Assembly (NCBI RefSeq): GCF_002367995.1
Contig: NZ_AP018207.1
Span: 2,054,500 to 2,118,499 of the forward strand
Length of the DNA stretch: 64,000 nucleotides
Reading direction: 5' to 3'
Origin: Calothrix brevissima NIES-22
GTDB lineage: Bacteria > Cyanobacteriota > Cyanobacteriia > Cyanobacteriales > Nostocaceae
A program made the position numbers and the translations under genes. Positions 8,385 to 17,848 of this stretch are shown here, in pieces. Numbering within the stretch: position 1 is the stretch's first letter; every line of letters begins with the position of its first letter. Below the pieces are notes generated by a model. The model worked only from the letters and a program-made list of their open reading frames with translations, searched no databases and was not told the origin of the DNA.

Positions 8385-9584
8385 ATGTCCTCTCTAACTC
8401 ACAATGCTTTTGAAGCAGGACGGGTATACAAATCTACTGGTGCAATTCCTGTAAATCTATTGCGATCGCCAATTTATCACGCCTGGGAGCGATCGCATCT
8501 CCAAGGGTCTAACCCCTACGCCCTACAAGCGGAAAAACTCTCAATCATCGATACAGAACGGTTATTAGCGCAAAATATTGCTTTAATCGACGCAGCTCGT
8601 CCCTATTTTAGAATTTTATCTCAAGCCGCAGGATCTGAGCGTCATGCAGTTATGTTAGGCGATCGCAACGCCATTGTCTTAGATGTGGTAGGCGATGAGC
8701 AGACTGTACGCGGGCCAGAACCTTTCCCTCTCCCCGGTTCCCTGCTTTCGGAAAGCGTGGCGGGAGCCAATGGGATTGGTACACCCCTAGCAGCCGCAGA
8801 TTATATAGAAATCGTCGCCGCCGAACATTTTATCGAGGGGTTTCATTCCTTTACCTGTCAAGGAATTCCTCTGAAAAACGACAAACAAGAAATTATTGGC
8901 GTATTTAGTATCTCTCTACGGCGTGCAGATGCTGGACAACGCCTCAAAGAAATCTTGAAATGCGCTAGTCATGGTATTGAAGCTGAATTTGTTGTTTCTA
9001 AATTAGAACAAGATGTACGCCGGATTTTGACATCTCATCCTGAAGATTACCAACCCATAGAAGAACTGCGTCAAGATATTATCCAAGCGCATCAAGCAGC
9101 ACGCTTAAAAATGGAAATTGGCTCGCGGATGGTAGCAAACAATCGCTTAGATTATGCCATGCAAATTCTGCGACAAGCTGATAACTCGATTCAAATTTTT
9201 CGCCGTCGGGCGGAAGTTTGGCAGAGTTTAGCATCATTAGAACTAGGTGTAATTCAATCTGTATGCCTCACAGATAGCATTCGCGATTTGGTAGATTTAC
9301 TATCAACTGAAATCTCGATTCGCAAACTAGAAGTTATCACATATTGGCAAGAAGAACCAATTCACGTTTTAGCAGATTCGCGTAGCCTATTGCGCCAGCT
9401 TTTTCGCTATTTTTTACAAATATTTGAGATTGCAGGTAAAGGCGGTAAAGTCAAAGTAGTAGTGGATATGCTAGATTCTGAATTTGTGCAAGTCAGTTTT
9501 ATCCCCAATGACAGATTAAATCTTGACCAATTAGAATCAGGCAAGTACACTTTTTCTCTACCACTAGCTAATCATAAGTTATGA
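8385..9584 (+). CDS. AcoR-type GAF sensor protein with degenerate histidine-kinase-like C-terminus
   Basis: The first 210 residues match the N-terminal sensor of AcoR-type sigma-54 activators. Supporting motifs are the WERSHLQGSNP region, RHAVMLGDRNAIVLDVVGDE, VAGANGIGTPLAAADY, AAEHFIEGFHSFTCQGIPL and IIGVFSISL. No AAA+ or Fis domain follows. The C-terminal 130 residues resemble a kinase dimerisation and ATPase region (SIRDLVDLLSTEISIRKLEV; HVLADSRSLLRQLFRYFL). The N-box Asn and the glycine boxes are not recognisable, so kinase activity is doubtful. It overlaps the next receiver gene by 4 bp, indicating translational coupling and a joint signalling role. Confidence 0.75.
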   Translation: MSSLTHNAFEAGRVYKSTGAIPVNLLRSPIYHAWERSHLQGSNPYALQAEKLSIIDTERLLAQNIALIDAARPYFRILSQAAGSERHAVMLGDRNAIVLDVVGDEQTVRGPEPFPLPGSLLSESVAGANGIGTPLAAADYIEIVAAEHFIEGFHSFTCQGIPLKNDKQEIIGVFSISLRRADAGQRLKEILKCASHGIEAEFVVSKLEQDVRRILTSHPEDYQPIEELRQDIIQAHQAARLKMEIGSRMVANNRLDYAMQILRQADNSIQIFRRRAEVWQSLASLELGVIQSVCLTDSIRDLVDLLSTEISIRKLEVITYWQEEPIHVLADSRSLLRQLFRYFLQIFEIAGKGGKVKVVVDMLDSEFVQVSFIPNDRLNLDQLESGKYTFSLPLANHKL

Positions 9585-9982
9585 GCAGAAACATTTCAGT
9601 GCAGCGTAAGGTGCTGATTGCAGACGATGACGATGACAGTCGAAAGATGCTGGCTTTTTTACTGGAAGATGAAGGCTGGGAAGTCAAAGAAGCACGGGAT
9701 GGTAAAGAAGCTTTAGCAACAATAATTAACGATTGCCCTGATTTATTAATTTTAGATAACCGAATGCCAGAATTAACCGGAGCCGAAGTTTATCAACAAC
9801 TGCAAGCGCAAGGTATTAATTTGGCAGTGGTTTTAGCTACAGCCTATGGACATATAGAGGAATTAGCTTCATCCTTAGGTATTGTTTATTTTGTTAATAA
9901 ACCCTATGATCTGACAGAGTTATTAACAACTATAGAATCTGCTTACGAAAATTTTTCTACCAGTAATATTTCTCCGATTTAA
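9581..9982 (+). CDS. Single-domain response regulator (CheY-like receiver)
   Basis: The 133-residue protein is one receiver domain with an acidic pocket (VLIADDDDDSRKM), the phospho-acceptor Asp59 in LLILDNRMPELTG, a TAYG switch region and the conserved Lys in VNKPYDLTEL. No output domain is present. The start codon overlaps the stop of the GAF gene (ATGA), so the two are made together. It probably relays a phosphorylation signal to an unlinked partner, since its neighbour looks unable to bind ATP normally. Confidence 0.9.
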   Translation: MSRNISVQRKVLIADDDDDSRKMLAFLLEDEGWEVKEARDGKEALATIINDCPDLLILDNRMPELTGAEVYQQLQAQGINLAVVLATAYGHIEELASSLGIVYFVNKPYDLTELLTTIESAYENFSTSNISPI

Positions 9983-10033
9983 AATTATTTATGCCGCAAA
10001 AATTAATACCAATTTCAATACAGTATATTTCAG

Positions 10034-10103
10034 GTAAATGAGGTATGCGCTTCGGGGTATGACAGTACCAACGCCCCTACAATCAACAATTATCTGTACC
10101 TTA
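10034..10103. repeat. Dispersed ~68-bp repeat, copy A (inverted relative to 48685-48752)
   Basis: The reverse complement of this stretch matches 48685-48752 over about 68 bp. Shared blocks are GTACAGAT, GTTGATTGTAGGGGC and TACCTCATTT. The flanking part at 10125-10175 matches the repeat at 36582-36632 in the same inverted sense (AGAGGGCATGGCA, CATCAATATAT). These are members of one short palindrome-centred repeat family. Confidence 0.65.
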
Positions 10104-10194
10104 CCAACTTGTAATCCCTGTATTATGGGCAGCACATCAATATATCTTAGAGGGCATGGCACTTCCATGTCCTATCTACTTGAGACAGTTTTGA

Positions 10195-13173
10195 TTAATT
10201 AGGGCAAGCTTTTTTTCCTTGTTCTGCGGCTGGGTAATCGGGTTTGAGTTTGAGGGCTTCATCAAAAGCCGCGATCGCTCTTTGGGATTGTCCGAATTTA
10301 CACAAACTTAATCCCAAATAATACCAAGCTTCAGCTTTTTCGTTCTGAGTTAATTGGGGACGTTCTAACAGCGAATAAAATTGAGCGATCGCCTGATCGT
10401 CTCGCTTTAAGTTCTGTAAAGCAATGCCTTTACCGCGCAAAGCAATAAAGTAGTTGGGATTGTATTTTAAGGCTTGCTCGTAAGCTTGGAGAGCGGTTTC
10501 ATATTCCTGCTTCTGCAATAATACCCTAGCTTGATAGGTAAACCCAATTGCTAATTCTTTGGCATTGGCATCTTTACGTTCTGTTTGCCAAACCTGTTTT
10601 AATAACTCTATGGCTTGGTTAATCGTGGTTAGAGCTGTATCTGGTTGTTTGATTGCCAGTAATGCTTCAGTTTTATTGATCCAAAATACGGGATCTTTAG
10701 GGTTATAGGTAATCGCTCTATCAAAAGCGGCGATCGCTTCATTAGGTTGTTTTAAATTATACAGTGCTTCTCCTCGGCAATTCCAGGCATAAACTGCTTC
10801 TGGGTTAATGATAGTTGCCGTAGTACAGGATTCTAGCATCTGGTTGTAATCTTTAAGTCCAGCTAGGGCATAGCCGCGATTAGTCCAAGATTGGTAGTAG
10901 TTGCTATCGAGTTTTAACAGCTTGTTATACTTATCAATTGCTTCTTGATGCTTTCCTTGCTGCAATAAAGCATTACCTTGCTTAAAAATAGTTTCTACTT
11001 GTAACCATCTAAAGACACTGAAACCTAAAACCATGACGCTAGAACCACAAACCATTAAAGCCGCTATGGCTAGCAACACCAAAAACCGTTTAGTACCTTT
11101 GGTTTCTGGTGCAGTCACTGTATTGTTGACAGTCCAAGTATGGGTAGCAGGAACGGAATTATATATAGTTGTTTGTGCCAAAGAAGCACGAATAGTTTTC
11201 TCTAATTCCACCCTTACCCAATTACGACTAAAAACTGCTTGGTAAATGCGGTTCCCCAATTTCAACTTGTCTTTTTCTAAAATTACCAATCCGATCCTTA
11301 ACAGTTCTGCTTGTTCTCGACTGCGATCGTCATTTGCTACTTCTCCTTGTTGCCAAATTTGCTGATACAGCTCCAACAGCAATAATGAGTCACAATTGGG
11401 ATTGCGGACTAGACTTTCATGTATACTTTGCAAATGTTCAGCTGCAATTTGTGTTTCCCAGTTATTAATCAGGCTATTTTCTACTAGCTGTTGCACTGTG
11501 ACAGCTTCTGCACCTGCTGGAATCAAAATTTCTGATTCTGCTAACAACTGACACAGCTTTTGGGTAAGAATCGGCTGTCCATCTGTCCATGACAATATTT
11601 CCGAAATTACTCTGTCTGGAGAAGCAGCTTTTACGTCTAATTTATATAATTTAATATTGTTGGCGCTAAATAATCTTAATCTGACTGATTCCTGCTCGAT
11701 CCAATGGCGATTAAAAACTGCCTGGTAAATCCGATTAGCAATCTTTAGTTCATCTTGTTGTTGCACTATTAATCCTAAATGCAACAATTGTGCTTGTTCG
11801 CAACTTCCATTGGTTGGGACTGCACCCTCTTGCCAAATTCGCTGATACAATTCCAACATTAACAAGGGATCGCATTGCTGATTGTGAATTATACTGTCGC
11901 GTATCCCCTGCAAATGCTCGGCTGCAACTTGAGTTTCCCAATTCTGAATCAGGCGGTTTTCTACTAGTTGTTTTACTGTTTTATCTACCTCATTGGCAGC
12001 TATTTCTAATCCTGAATTTGCTAATAACTGATAAAGTTTTTGGGTAAGAATCGGTTGCTCATTTGTCCAAGCCAGTACTGCTGCCCGCAAAACTTCTGAG
12101 TTGCTATTTTGTCCATTCGACTCATTATTTTTAGGACTAAATAATTTTAACTTGACTAATTCCTGCTCAATCCATTGACTATTAAAAACTGCTTGGTAAA
12201 TGCGGTTAGCAACTTTTAATTGCTCTTGTTTTTGCACTACCAATTTTAACCGCAACAGTTCTGTATGTTCTGCACTGCTATTAATTGGTACTTCCTTCTC
12301 TTGCCAAATTTGTTGATAAGCCTGCAACAGTAATAAGGGATTGCATTGTTGATTCTGAATGATGCTATTGACTATCCCTTGTAAATGATCGGCTGCAACT
12401 TGAGTTTCCCAATTATTAATCAGGCTATTTTGTACCAAGTTTTGCACTATTGCAGCTTCTGTACCTGTGGGAATCTCTAATTCTGATTCTGCCAGTAACC
12501 GACACAACTTTTGGGTCAGAATCGGTTGTCCGTCTGTCCAAGCTAAAACCTCTGCTAGTAAAACTTCAGGATTACTAGCTTTTTCATCTAACTTAAATAA
12601 CTTGATAGTACTACGGCTAAACAGTCTTACCCTTGCTGATTCTTGCTCTGCTGAATTAGCAGCATAAGCGGAATGCTCAACCTGGTTCGAGACTTTTAAA
12701 TTGTTTTGCTGTGGTAGTACCATTTCTAAGTTTAATTGTTGAATCTGTACTGGAATTTTTGAAGTTGGAGATGCTCCCTCCTGAGTGAAATTTTGCTGCA
12801 ATTCGGATTCTAAAGCAAGATGCTCCAAAAAAAATTTAATTGTAGTTGGTTTTAACCAACCTTTAAGTACCGCTAATTCGCCAAATCGCAGTTTTTTATG
12901 GGTTTGTTCAACCAAGATATTGCTGATTTGTTGTTCATTCAACAGCCCAGCTGCTTGTAAATATGTACCCAAGGGCTGCTTTGCTCTGTGCTCAAGTAAA
13001 GTTGGCCACTGCTGTGAGAAAAAATCAGCAGTTTCTTGTTTCAGCCATCCATGTAAGGCGAGAATTTCACCAAGTCGCAATCCGGTAATTTGGGATTGCT
13101 CTTGTAAAGCCATCTCTACCTGTTCAGATGAAATGAGGTCAGCCTGTTGTAAAACTTTACCAAGCGGCTTCAT
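10195..13173 (-). CDS. Large membrane-anchored TPR protein with three tandem AAA_35-associated modules
   Basis: The 992-residue protein is modular. Residues 1-115 hold two copies of a short helical repeat (LGKVLQQADLISSEQVEMAL and LGTYLQAAGLLNEQQISNIL). About 185-650 hold three copies of a 150-residue module with WTDGQPILTQKLC, INNWETQ, HLQGI and NRIYQAVFN. This module normally follows the ATPase in cyanobacterial AAA-like (AAA_35) and WD40 signalling proteins. No Walker A motif is present. One transmembrane helix lies near 700 (FLVLLAIAALMVCG). About seven TPR motifs fill 725-990, putting the TPR on the other side of a membrane from the modules. It is probably a protein-protein scaffold. It is monocistronic. 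Confidence 0.8.
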   Translation of the reverse strand: MKPLGKVLQQADLISSEQVEMALQEQSQITGLRLGEILALHGWLKQETADFFSQQWPTLLEHRAKQPLGTYLQAAGLLNEQQISNILVEQTHKKLRFGELAVLKGWLKPTTIKFFLEHLALESELQQNFTQEGASPTSKIPVQIQQLNLEMVLPQQNNLKVSNQVEHSAYAANSAEQESARVRLFSRSTIKLFKLDEKASNPEVLLAEVLAWTDGQPILTQKLCRLLAESELEIPTGTEAAIVQNLVQNSLINNWETQVAADHLQGIVNSIIQNQQCNPLLLLQAYQQIWQEKEVPINSSAEHTELLRLKLVVQKQEQLKVANRIYQAVFNSQWIEQELVKLKLFSPKNNESNGQNSNSEVLRAAVLAWTNEQPILTQKLYQLLANSGLEIAANEVDKTVKQLVENRLIQNWETQVAAEHLQGIRDSIIHNQQCDPLLMLELYQRIWQEGAVPTNGSCEQAQLLHLGLIVQQQDELKIANRIYQAVFNRHWIEQESVRLRLFSANNIKLYKLDVKAASPDRVISEILSWTDGQPILTQKLCQLLAESEILIPAGAEAVTVQQLVENSLINNWETQIAAEHLQSIHESLVRNPNCDSLLLLELYQQIWQQGEVANDDRSREQAELLRIGLVILEKDKLKLGNRIYQAVFSRNWVRVELEKTIRASLAQTTIYNSVPATHTWTVNNTVTAPETKGTKRFLVLLAIAALMVCGSSVMVLGFSVFRWLQVETIFKQGNALLQQGKHQEAIDKYNKLLKLDSNYYQSWTNRGYALAGLKDYNQMLESCTTATIINPEAVYAWNCRGEALYNLKQPNEAIAAFDRAITYNPKDPVFWINKTEALLAIKQPDTALTTINQAIELLKQVWQTERKDANAKELAIGFTYQARVLLQKQEYETALQAYEQALKYNPNYFIALRGKGIALQNLKRDDQAIAQFYSLLERPQLTQNEKAEAWYYLGLSLCKFGQSQRAIAAFDEALKLKPDYPAAEQGKKACPN

Positions 13174-13785
13174 AATCCCCGGGGATATTTAGTTATGAAA
13201 ATCAGAAAATAGAATTATATTTTATTTTGATATCAAAAGCTTATATTACCATTAATAGCGAATTTTGGCTATTATTATGGCAGAATTTCGCTTAATTCTT
13301 CATATAACTATCTTTGCCTAGACAATAAGCTGGACAACAATGTCTTATCTAGTTCTGCATCTCTAGTACCGCAAAGCAGAAATCAAAAGGTTAATACATC
13401 GAGGCTTGTGACTGTTGGAAATGGTAGCTTTATTGACGCAGTGTTGTACTATTTAAGCTGTACTTATACTGCTATCTGCTTGGCTCACCATCTAGCAATC
13501 CTCAATCATTTGTGAAATTTACCAACTCTCTGTTTTTTTCTCTGACAAGAAAGAAAGAAAGAGTCAAGAGCAGGTTTTAATTTTCCGTGAATTGGTATCA
13601 GTAGTTGAATATTTTTTTAACTGTTATGTCAGTCCTGTAATTATAATTTTGGGCCGATCTGAATTGAAAACTCGGGTGTTAGTTAGGAGTAATCTTTTTC
13701 TTTGGGATCGGCCGACTATACGCAACATTTGCTCAACTAATCTCCCTGGGTATTTTCTTTGGCAGAAATTACCTAGAGCAGCGAG
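13174..13785. other. Intergenic region, no gene seen
   Basis: These 612 bp between two minus-strand genes are AT-rich. They should hold the promoter of the TPR gene (right-hand start at 13173) and the 3' end of the chemoreceptor gene. A pair of GATCGGCC/GGGCCGATC blocks at about 13652-13662 and 13703-13714 can pair. No convincing ORF, tRNA or terminator was found. Confidence 0.5.
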
Positions 13786-16755
13786 TTAATTAACTTTGAA
13801 AGTCTCCACAGTAGCTTGTAATTCCTGGGAAATTTCAACAGTTTGTTTCAGAGATTGAGAAGCTTGATGAGAGTAAGTACTCGTGAGGTTAGAGACTTGA
13901 TAAATATCTTGCATGAGTTTGCTGACTGATTGCGATGTCTTCACTTGAGATTCTGTGGCTAAAGAAATCGACTGCACCAAATCATCAATTTGTTGGGATA
14001 CATAGATAATCTGATTCAGGGAAGTTTTGGCATTTTCAACAATGCTAGTTCCTTCTACTACCTGATTAGTTCCTAGTTCCATTGCTGTCACTACTTCATT
14101 GGTTTCCCGTTGAATCTTATCGACAACTTGGGTAATTTCTTGAGTCGCTTCCGAACATCTAGCTGCTAGTGCTGCTACTTCTTCAGCAATCATGGCAAAA
14201 CCTTCGCCTTCAACACCAGATCTTGTAGCTTCTAACCCAGCATTAATTGCTAAAAAGTTAGTTTGCATAGCTATTTGATTGATTAAAGCAACTACTTGGG
14301 AAATTTGTTGTGAGGATTCACCAAGACGCTTAACTTTTTTAGCTGTGTCGCCAATTGTGGTGCGGAGTTTGAAAATATTTTGTACTGCTCGATCTATGGC
14401 TTGACCATTTTCTTGCGCCGCACCAGAGGCTGTGTGAGCAAATACAGCAGCCTGTTTAGCGTTATCTGCCACAGTGGCAATGGAATCTCTCATTTGATCT
14501 ATACTCACCAAACTCAGGCTGATATCGTCTGCTTGTTTGATGACGGTATCGGCGAGTTGGTGAATTGCAACTTCGTTTTCGCCAATCGCTGTATTTACCT
14601 GAATTGCTGAAGTTTTGACTTTGGTAACAATGGCTCTAAGACTTTCCACAATGGAGTTGAAAAAGTCAGCAACAGTACCTAGTTCTCCCATTGTGACTTC
14701 AGAACGTACTGTGAGATCGCCTTGGGATGCACCTTCAATATCTTTGAGCAGAGTGAGTATTTGCTGTTGTACTGCTTCGTTGTATTGACGTTGCTCAATT
14801 GCTGCAGTTTCAGCGTGATAACGGGCGGTGTCTATTTGCTCTAGAAGGCTAGATTGCTCTAGCGCATAACCTACGGGAATTGCTACCTGTCTCAATAATT
14901 CAATTTCTAATTCTTGCCATTTACGGGAAGCAGAACATTGATGGGCGATGAGCAAGCCATATAATTTGTTGTCGAGTAGAATTGGTGCTACTAAATTGGC
15001 TTTGACAGCAAATTCTTCTAATTGATTGATATGACAATCTGTTAAGCCAGCAGCGTAGATGTTTTCTGTGACTTGCACCCGGCCGTTTTGGTATTTCTCT
15101 ACATAATTATTAATGAAACAAGGGTCGATGATTTCTTGCCCTAATGTACTTGGCCAATCACTATCAACTGATTCAGCAATAATTTTACCTGCCCAATTTT
15201 CGTCAAAATAGTAGACAATCACGCGATCTGCTTGGATTGCTTCTCTGGTACTGGTAACTGCTACATCTAAGATATGTGCTGTGTTCAGCGAACCACGGAA
15301 ACGTGCTGTAATTTCATTGACTAACTGGGATAATTGGGCTTGATTTTCCAGGCGGATAGCTTGTGCTGTCATGGCGTCTGCCATGCGATTAAAAGTATTA
15401 GCTAGTTGTCCTACTTCATCGTTGCTATAGATTTCGCAACGAGCATAGCGATCGCCACGAGCAAATTTGTGGGCTGTTTGCTCTAGTTGCTGAATCGGTT
15501 TAACTACTCCCCGCTTTAAAATCAATGTCCAGAAGATTACGAGTACTAATGCTAAATTAACTGCAATTACTTCTACCCAAAAGCTATTTGCTAGTAATTG
15601 ATTGATTGCTGTTTCTGGAGTTCCTCGCACTAAAATAGCAGCAGGTTTTTCATCAAACACATTGGTAGCTTGCTCGTCTGTTTCTATGATTTTATTGGGT
15701 ACAGATTGGGCAGCCATTGCATAGGTTTGATTACCTAATTTTATCTTGGCTGTCACGGGGCTACCTTTGGCGTTGGCTGCTGCTGCTAATAATGCCAAAT
15801 CTTTTTGGGGTAATTTAACATTACTTTGGGCTTGATTAATATTTGGCAGTTCGCCTTGATCTAAAGATGTTGCTAGGGCAAATTCACCGTTTGGCTGGCG
15901 TAAATACACCGCACTATAACCACCAGATGTTGCTTTTAATGTATCTTTGACAATTTGGTCTTTACCATTGACAATTTCACCAGCAATTAAGGCTCCGACA
16001 ACAGCGTTGGTTTGGGGATTTTTTACAGGTGTGACTGTATAGCGAATCAAAGCATTTTGATTGTTCAATCCAGCAGCTAATACTGGTAATTCTTTACTTA
16101 AATCCGCTACATTAATAATGCGGCTGGCTTTAATTGTTTGCGGATTTGCTAAGACATCACTAACTAAATTATCCGGATTAAATATTTCCCCATTACGGTT
16201 GGTGTTGGCGTTGGCAATAATCTGAAAATTATCGCCAACTAGGGTGACATATTCGATTTTATTAATTTTACTGGTGCTGTCGAGAATTTGCTTGACTTCT
16301 GTTTGTAAGTCCTGATTTAAAGCTTGTCCTGATGAATGCAAAATCGCGGCTTTTACTAAGGTGGGATTTTCAGATTGACTAAGCAATCCTAAAGCCATTT
16401 GATTGATTTTACTATTGTAATTAATATCTGCGATCGCTAGTTCTGATTTGGAGCGATCGAAGGATATATTTTGTAATCCAGTAGAGATTAAACTTCTTCC
16501 GACTACACTAATACCAACAATCCCAATTAATTGCGATGCTGTCAGGGCAATTAGTTGCTTGTGATTAATAGAAAGATTAGCAAATCGCTGGGATAAAGAT
16601 TGGATTAATGTTTGATAATTAGCCTTCTTGGTTTGAATTTTCGCAAATAAACCAGAATTGGAATTGTTCTTAAATTCAACAATTTGTGGTTTAAAGGAAG
16701 ATAGCTGAGATTTTGCTACCAATCCAGTTTTCGCGGGATGTAATCCATTGTTCAT
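13786..16755 (-). CDS. PixJ-like methyl-accepting chemotaxis protein with DXCF cyanobacteriochrome GAF domain
   Basis: The 989-residue membrane receptor has TM helices at about 68-90 and 393-414 bracketing a periplasmic sensor. A HAMP domain (416-470), a GAF domain (482-640) and a long MCP signalling coiled coil follow. The MCP hairpin tip contains GFAMIAEEVAALAARCSE. The GAF has DPCF at 544-547 and the Cys-His pair at 574-575 in LTDCHINQLEEF, followed by VKANLVAPILL. The 28-residue spacing of the two cysteines equals that of blue/green DXCF cyanobacteriochromes such as PixJ. It should therefore bind a bilin and could steer phototaxis. No che genes adjoin it. Wavelength response is inferred, not shown. 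Confidence 0.87.
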   Translation of the reverse strand: MNNGLHPAKTGLVAKSQLSSFKPQIVEFKNNSNSGLFAKIQTKKANYQTLIQSLSQRFANLSINHKQLIALTASQLIGIVGISVVGRSLISTGLQNISFDRSKSELAIADINYNSKINQMALGLLSQSENPTLVKAAILHSSGQALNQDLQTEVKQILDSTSKINKIEYVTLVGDNFQIIANANTNRNGEIFNPDNLVSDVLANPQTIKASRIINVADLSKELPVLAAGLNNQNALIRYTVTPVKNPQTNAVVGALIAGEIVNGKDQIVKDTLKATSGGYSAVYLRQPNGEFALATSLDQGELPNINQAQSNVKLPQKDLALLAAAANAKGSPVTAKIKLGNQTYAMAAQSVPNKIIETDEQATNVFDEKPAAILVRGTPETAINQLLANSFWVEVIAVNLALVLVIFWTLILKRGVVKPIQQLEQTAHKFARGDRYARCEIYSNDEVGQLANTFNRMADAMTAQAIRLENQAQLSQLVNEITARFRGSLNTAHILDVAVTSTREAIQADRVIVYYFDENWAGKIIAESVDSDWPSTLGQEIIDPCFINNYVEKYQNGRVQVTENIYAAGLTDCHINQLEEFAVKANLVAPILLDNKLYGLLIAHQCSASRKWQELEIELLRQVAIPVGYALEQSSLLEQIDTARYHAETAAIEQRQYNEAVQQQILTLLKDIEGASQGDLTVRSEVTMGELGTVADFFNSIVESLRAIVTKVKTSAIQVNTAIGENEVAIHQLADTVIKQADDISLSLVSIDQMRDSIATVADNAKQAAVFAHTASGAAQENGQAIDRAVQNIFKLRTTIGDTAKKVKRLGESSQQISQVVALINQIAMQTNFLAINAGLEATRSGVEGEGFAMIAEEVAALAARCSEATQEITQVVDKIQRETNEVVTAMELGTNQVVEGTSIVENAKTSLNQIIYVSQQIDDLVQSISLATESQVKTSQSVSKLMQDIYQVSNLTSTYSHQASQSLKQTVEISQELQATVETFKVN

Positions 16756-17848
16756 AAATCAGTTTTTACCTGTCAGTCAGTTAGTCTACCCCAATAAATA
16801 ATTTCAAATTACTCAACTACTTGCTTGGGAAAATAGAAGAGTTAACTGCCAGCCTGTTTGTCAAAAAGGAACTTTAACTTAAAAATAGAGTATTATTTAT
16901 GACTGAAACTTTGTGCAAACTAAACATTTGATGCTGTAGTTTTCACGGTTTCTCATTTAATTAATGTATAAATAGCCACAATAGATAATTGTGCTATTTA
17001 GCTCTTATTAATATGATAATACTACTATGGGTAAATGTACATAAATTAATAGCGAAATTGCGCTTCTTAAAGTAAGTTTTGCTCACAGAAAATTTATAAA
17101 GCTTACTTATAAAATGCTTTATAATATTAGATTTACCATATTTAAGATAACTCTGCAAAACTTGCCTGGAATTTCTCGATACCAGAAGCAACAAAATAAA
17201 AAGTCTAGGTGCTGTAGTTAGTATTAATCCTGACTTTTTAATTCACAACATTTCCACAGGCGCTACACCTGAAATATCAGGGTGAGAATATGTGGAAAAA
17301 TTACCACTGATATCAGGTTCATGTCAAGTTCTTAACTGCTTAATTCTGGGATAATACGACTACTTGTAAAAGAAGTGTGTGATTTTGCTATTTTAGTTAC
17401 CTACAAAGTATAAGTAATGTTTCATTGAGACTTTGAATTTTGTTAGAGATTTTAAAAGATTTTTGTAACAAAATTAAAATTTACAGTTTAATAACTATTT
17501 TTGTCAAGTCAAACAAATTAAATATAAAACTGAGCGATCGCTGGGATGCAAAATACTAAATATGCTGGTTATTTTTGCACAAATACGTCAGCAAGCTAGT
17601 ACCTTGCTGCTTTGCAGTGTTGTCGCCAAGCGCCACACCACAGATGAGAATACAGTACTGTACTCTCGGCGGTAACTTTTCAATCGTTAAATGGGATTGC
17701 TATATAAGTCTTTTGACTTTTGACTTTTGACTTTTAAAATAGCGGTACTAGCCATTTTTCTAGGATCAATTCTCCCCATTTTTCCGATGTCAGCGATCGC
17801 GAAAACAGGTGAGGATATGAACATCGAAAAAATGGATGGTAAAAATAG
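16756..17848. other. Long AT-rich intergenic region between divergent genes
   Basis: This region of about 1.1 kb holds the upstream regions of the chemoreceptor (left) and the HtrA-like operon (right). A foldable segment lies at about 17248-17300: TTCCACA and its complement TGTGGAA enclose a CACCTGA/TCAGGGTG hairpin. A CTTTTGA tandem repeat lies at 17708-17736. No convincing gene is visible. Confidence 0.5.

Noticed and set aside
16994..17194. 66-aa ORF in the AT-rich gap
   Set aside because: Composition follows the local AT content, and no ribosome site or family resemblance is seen.
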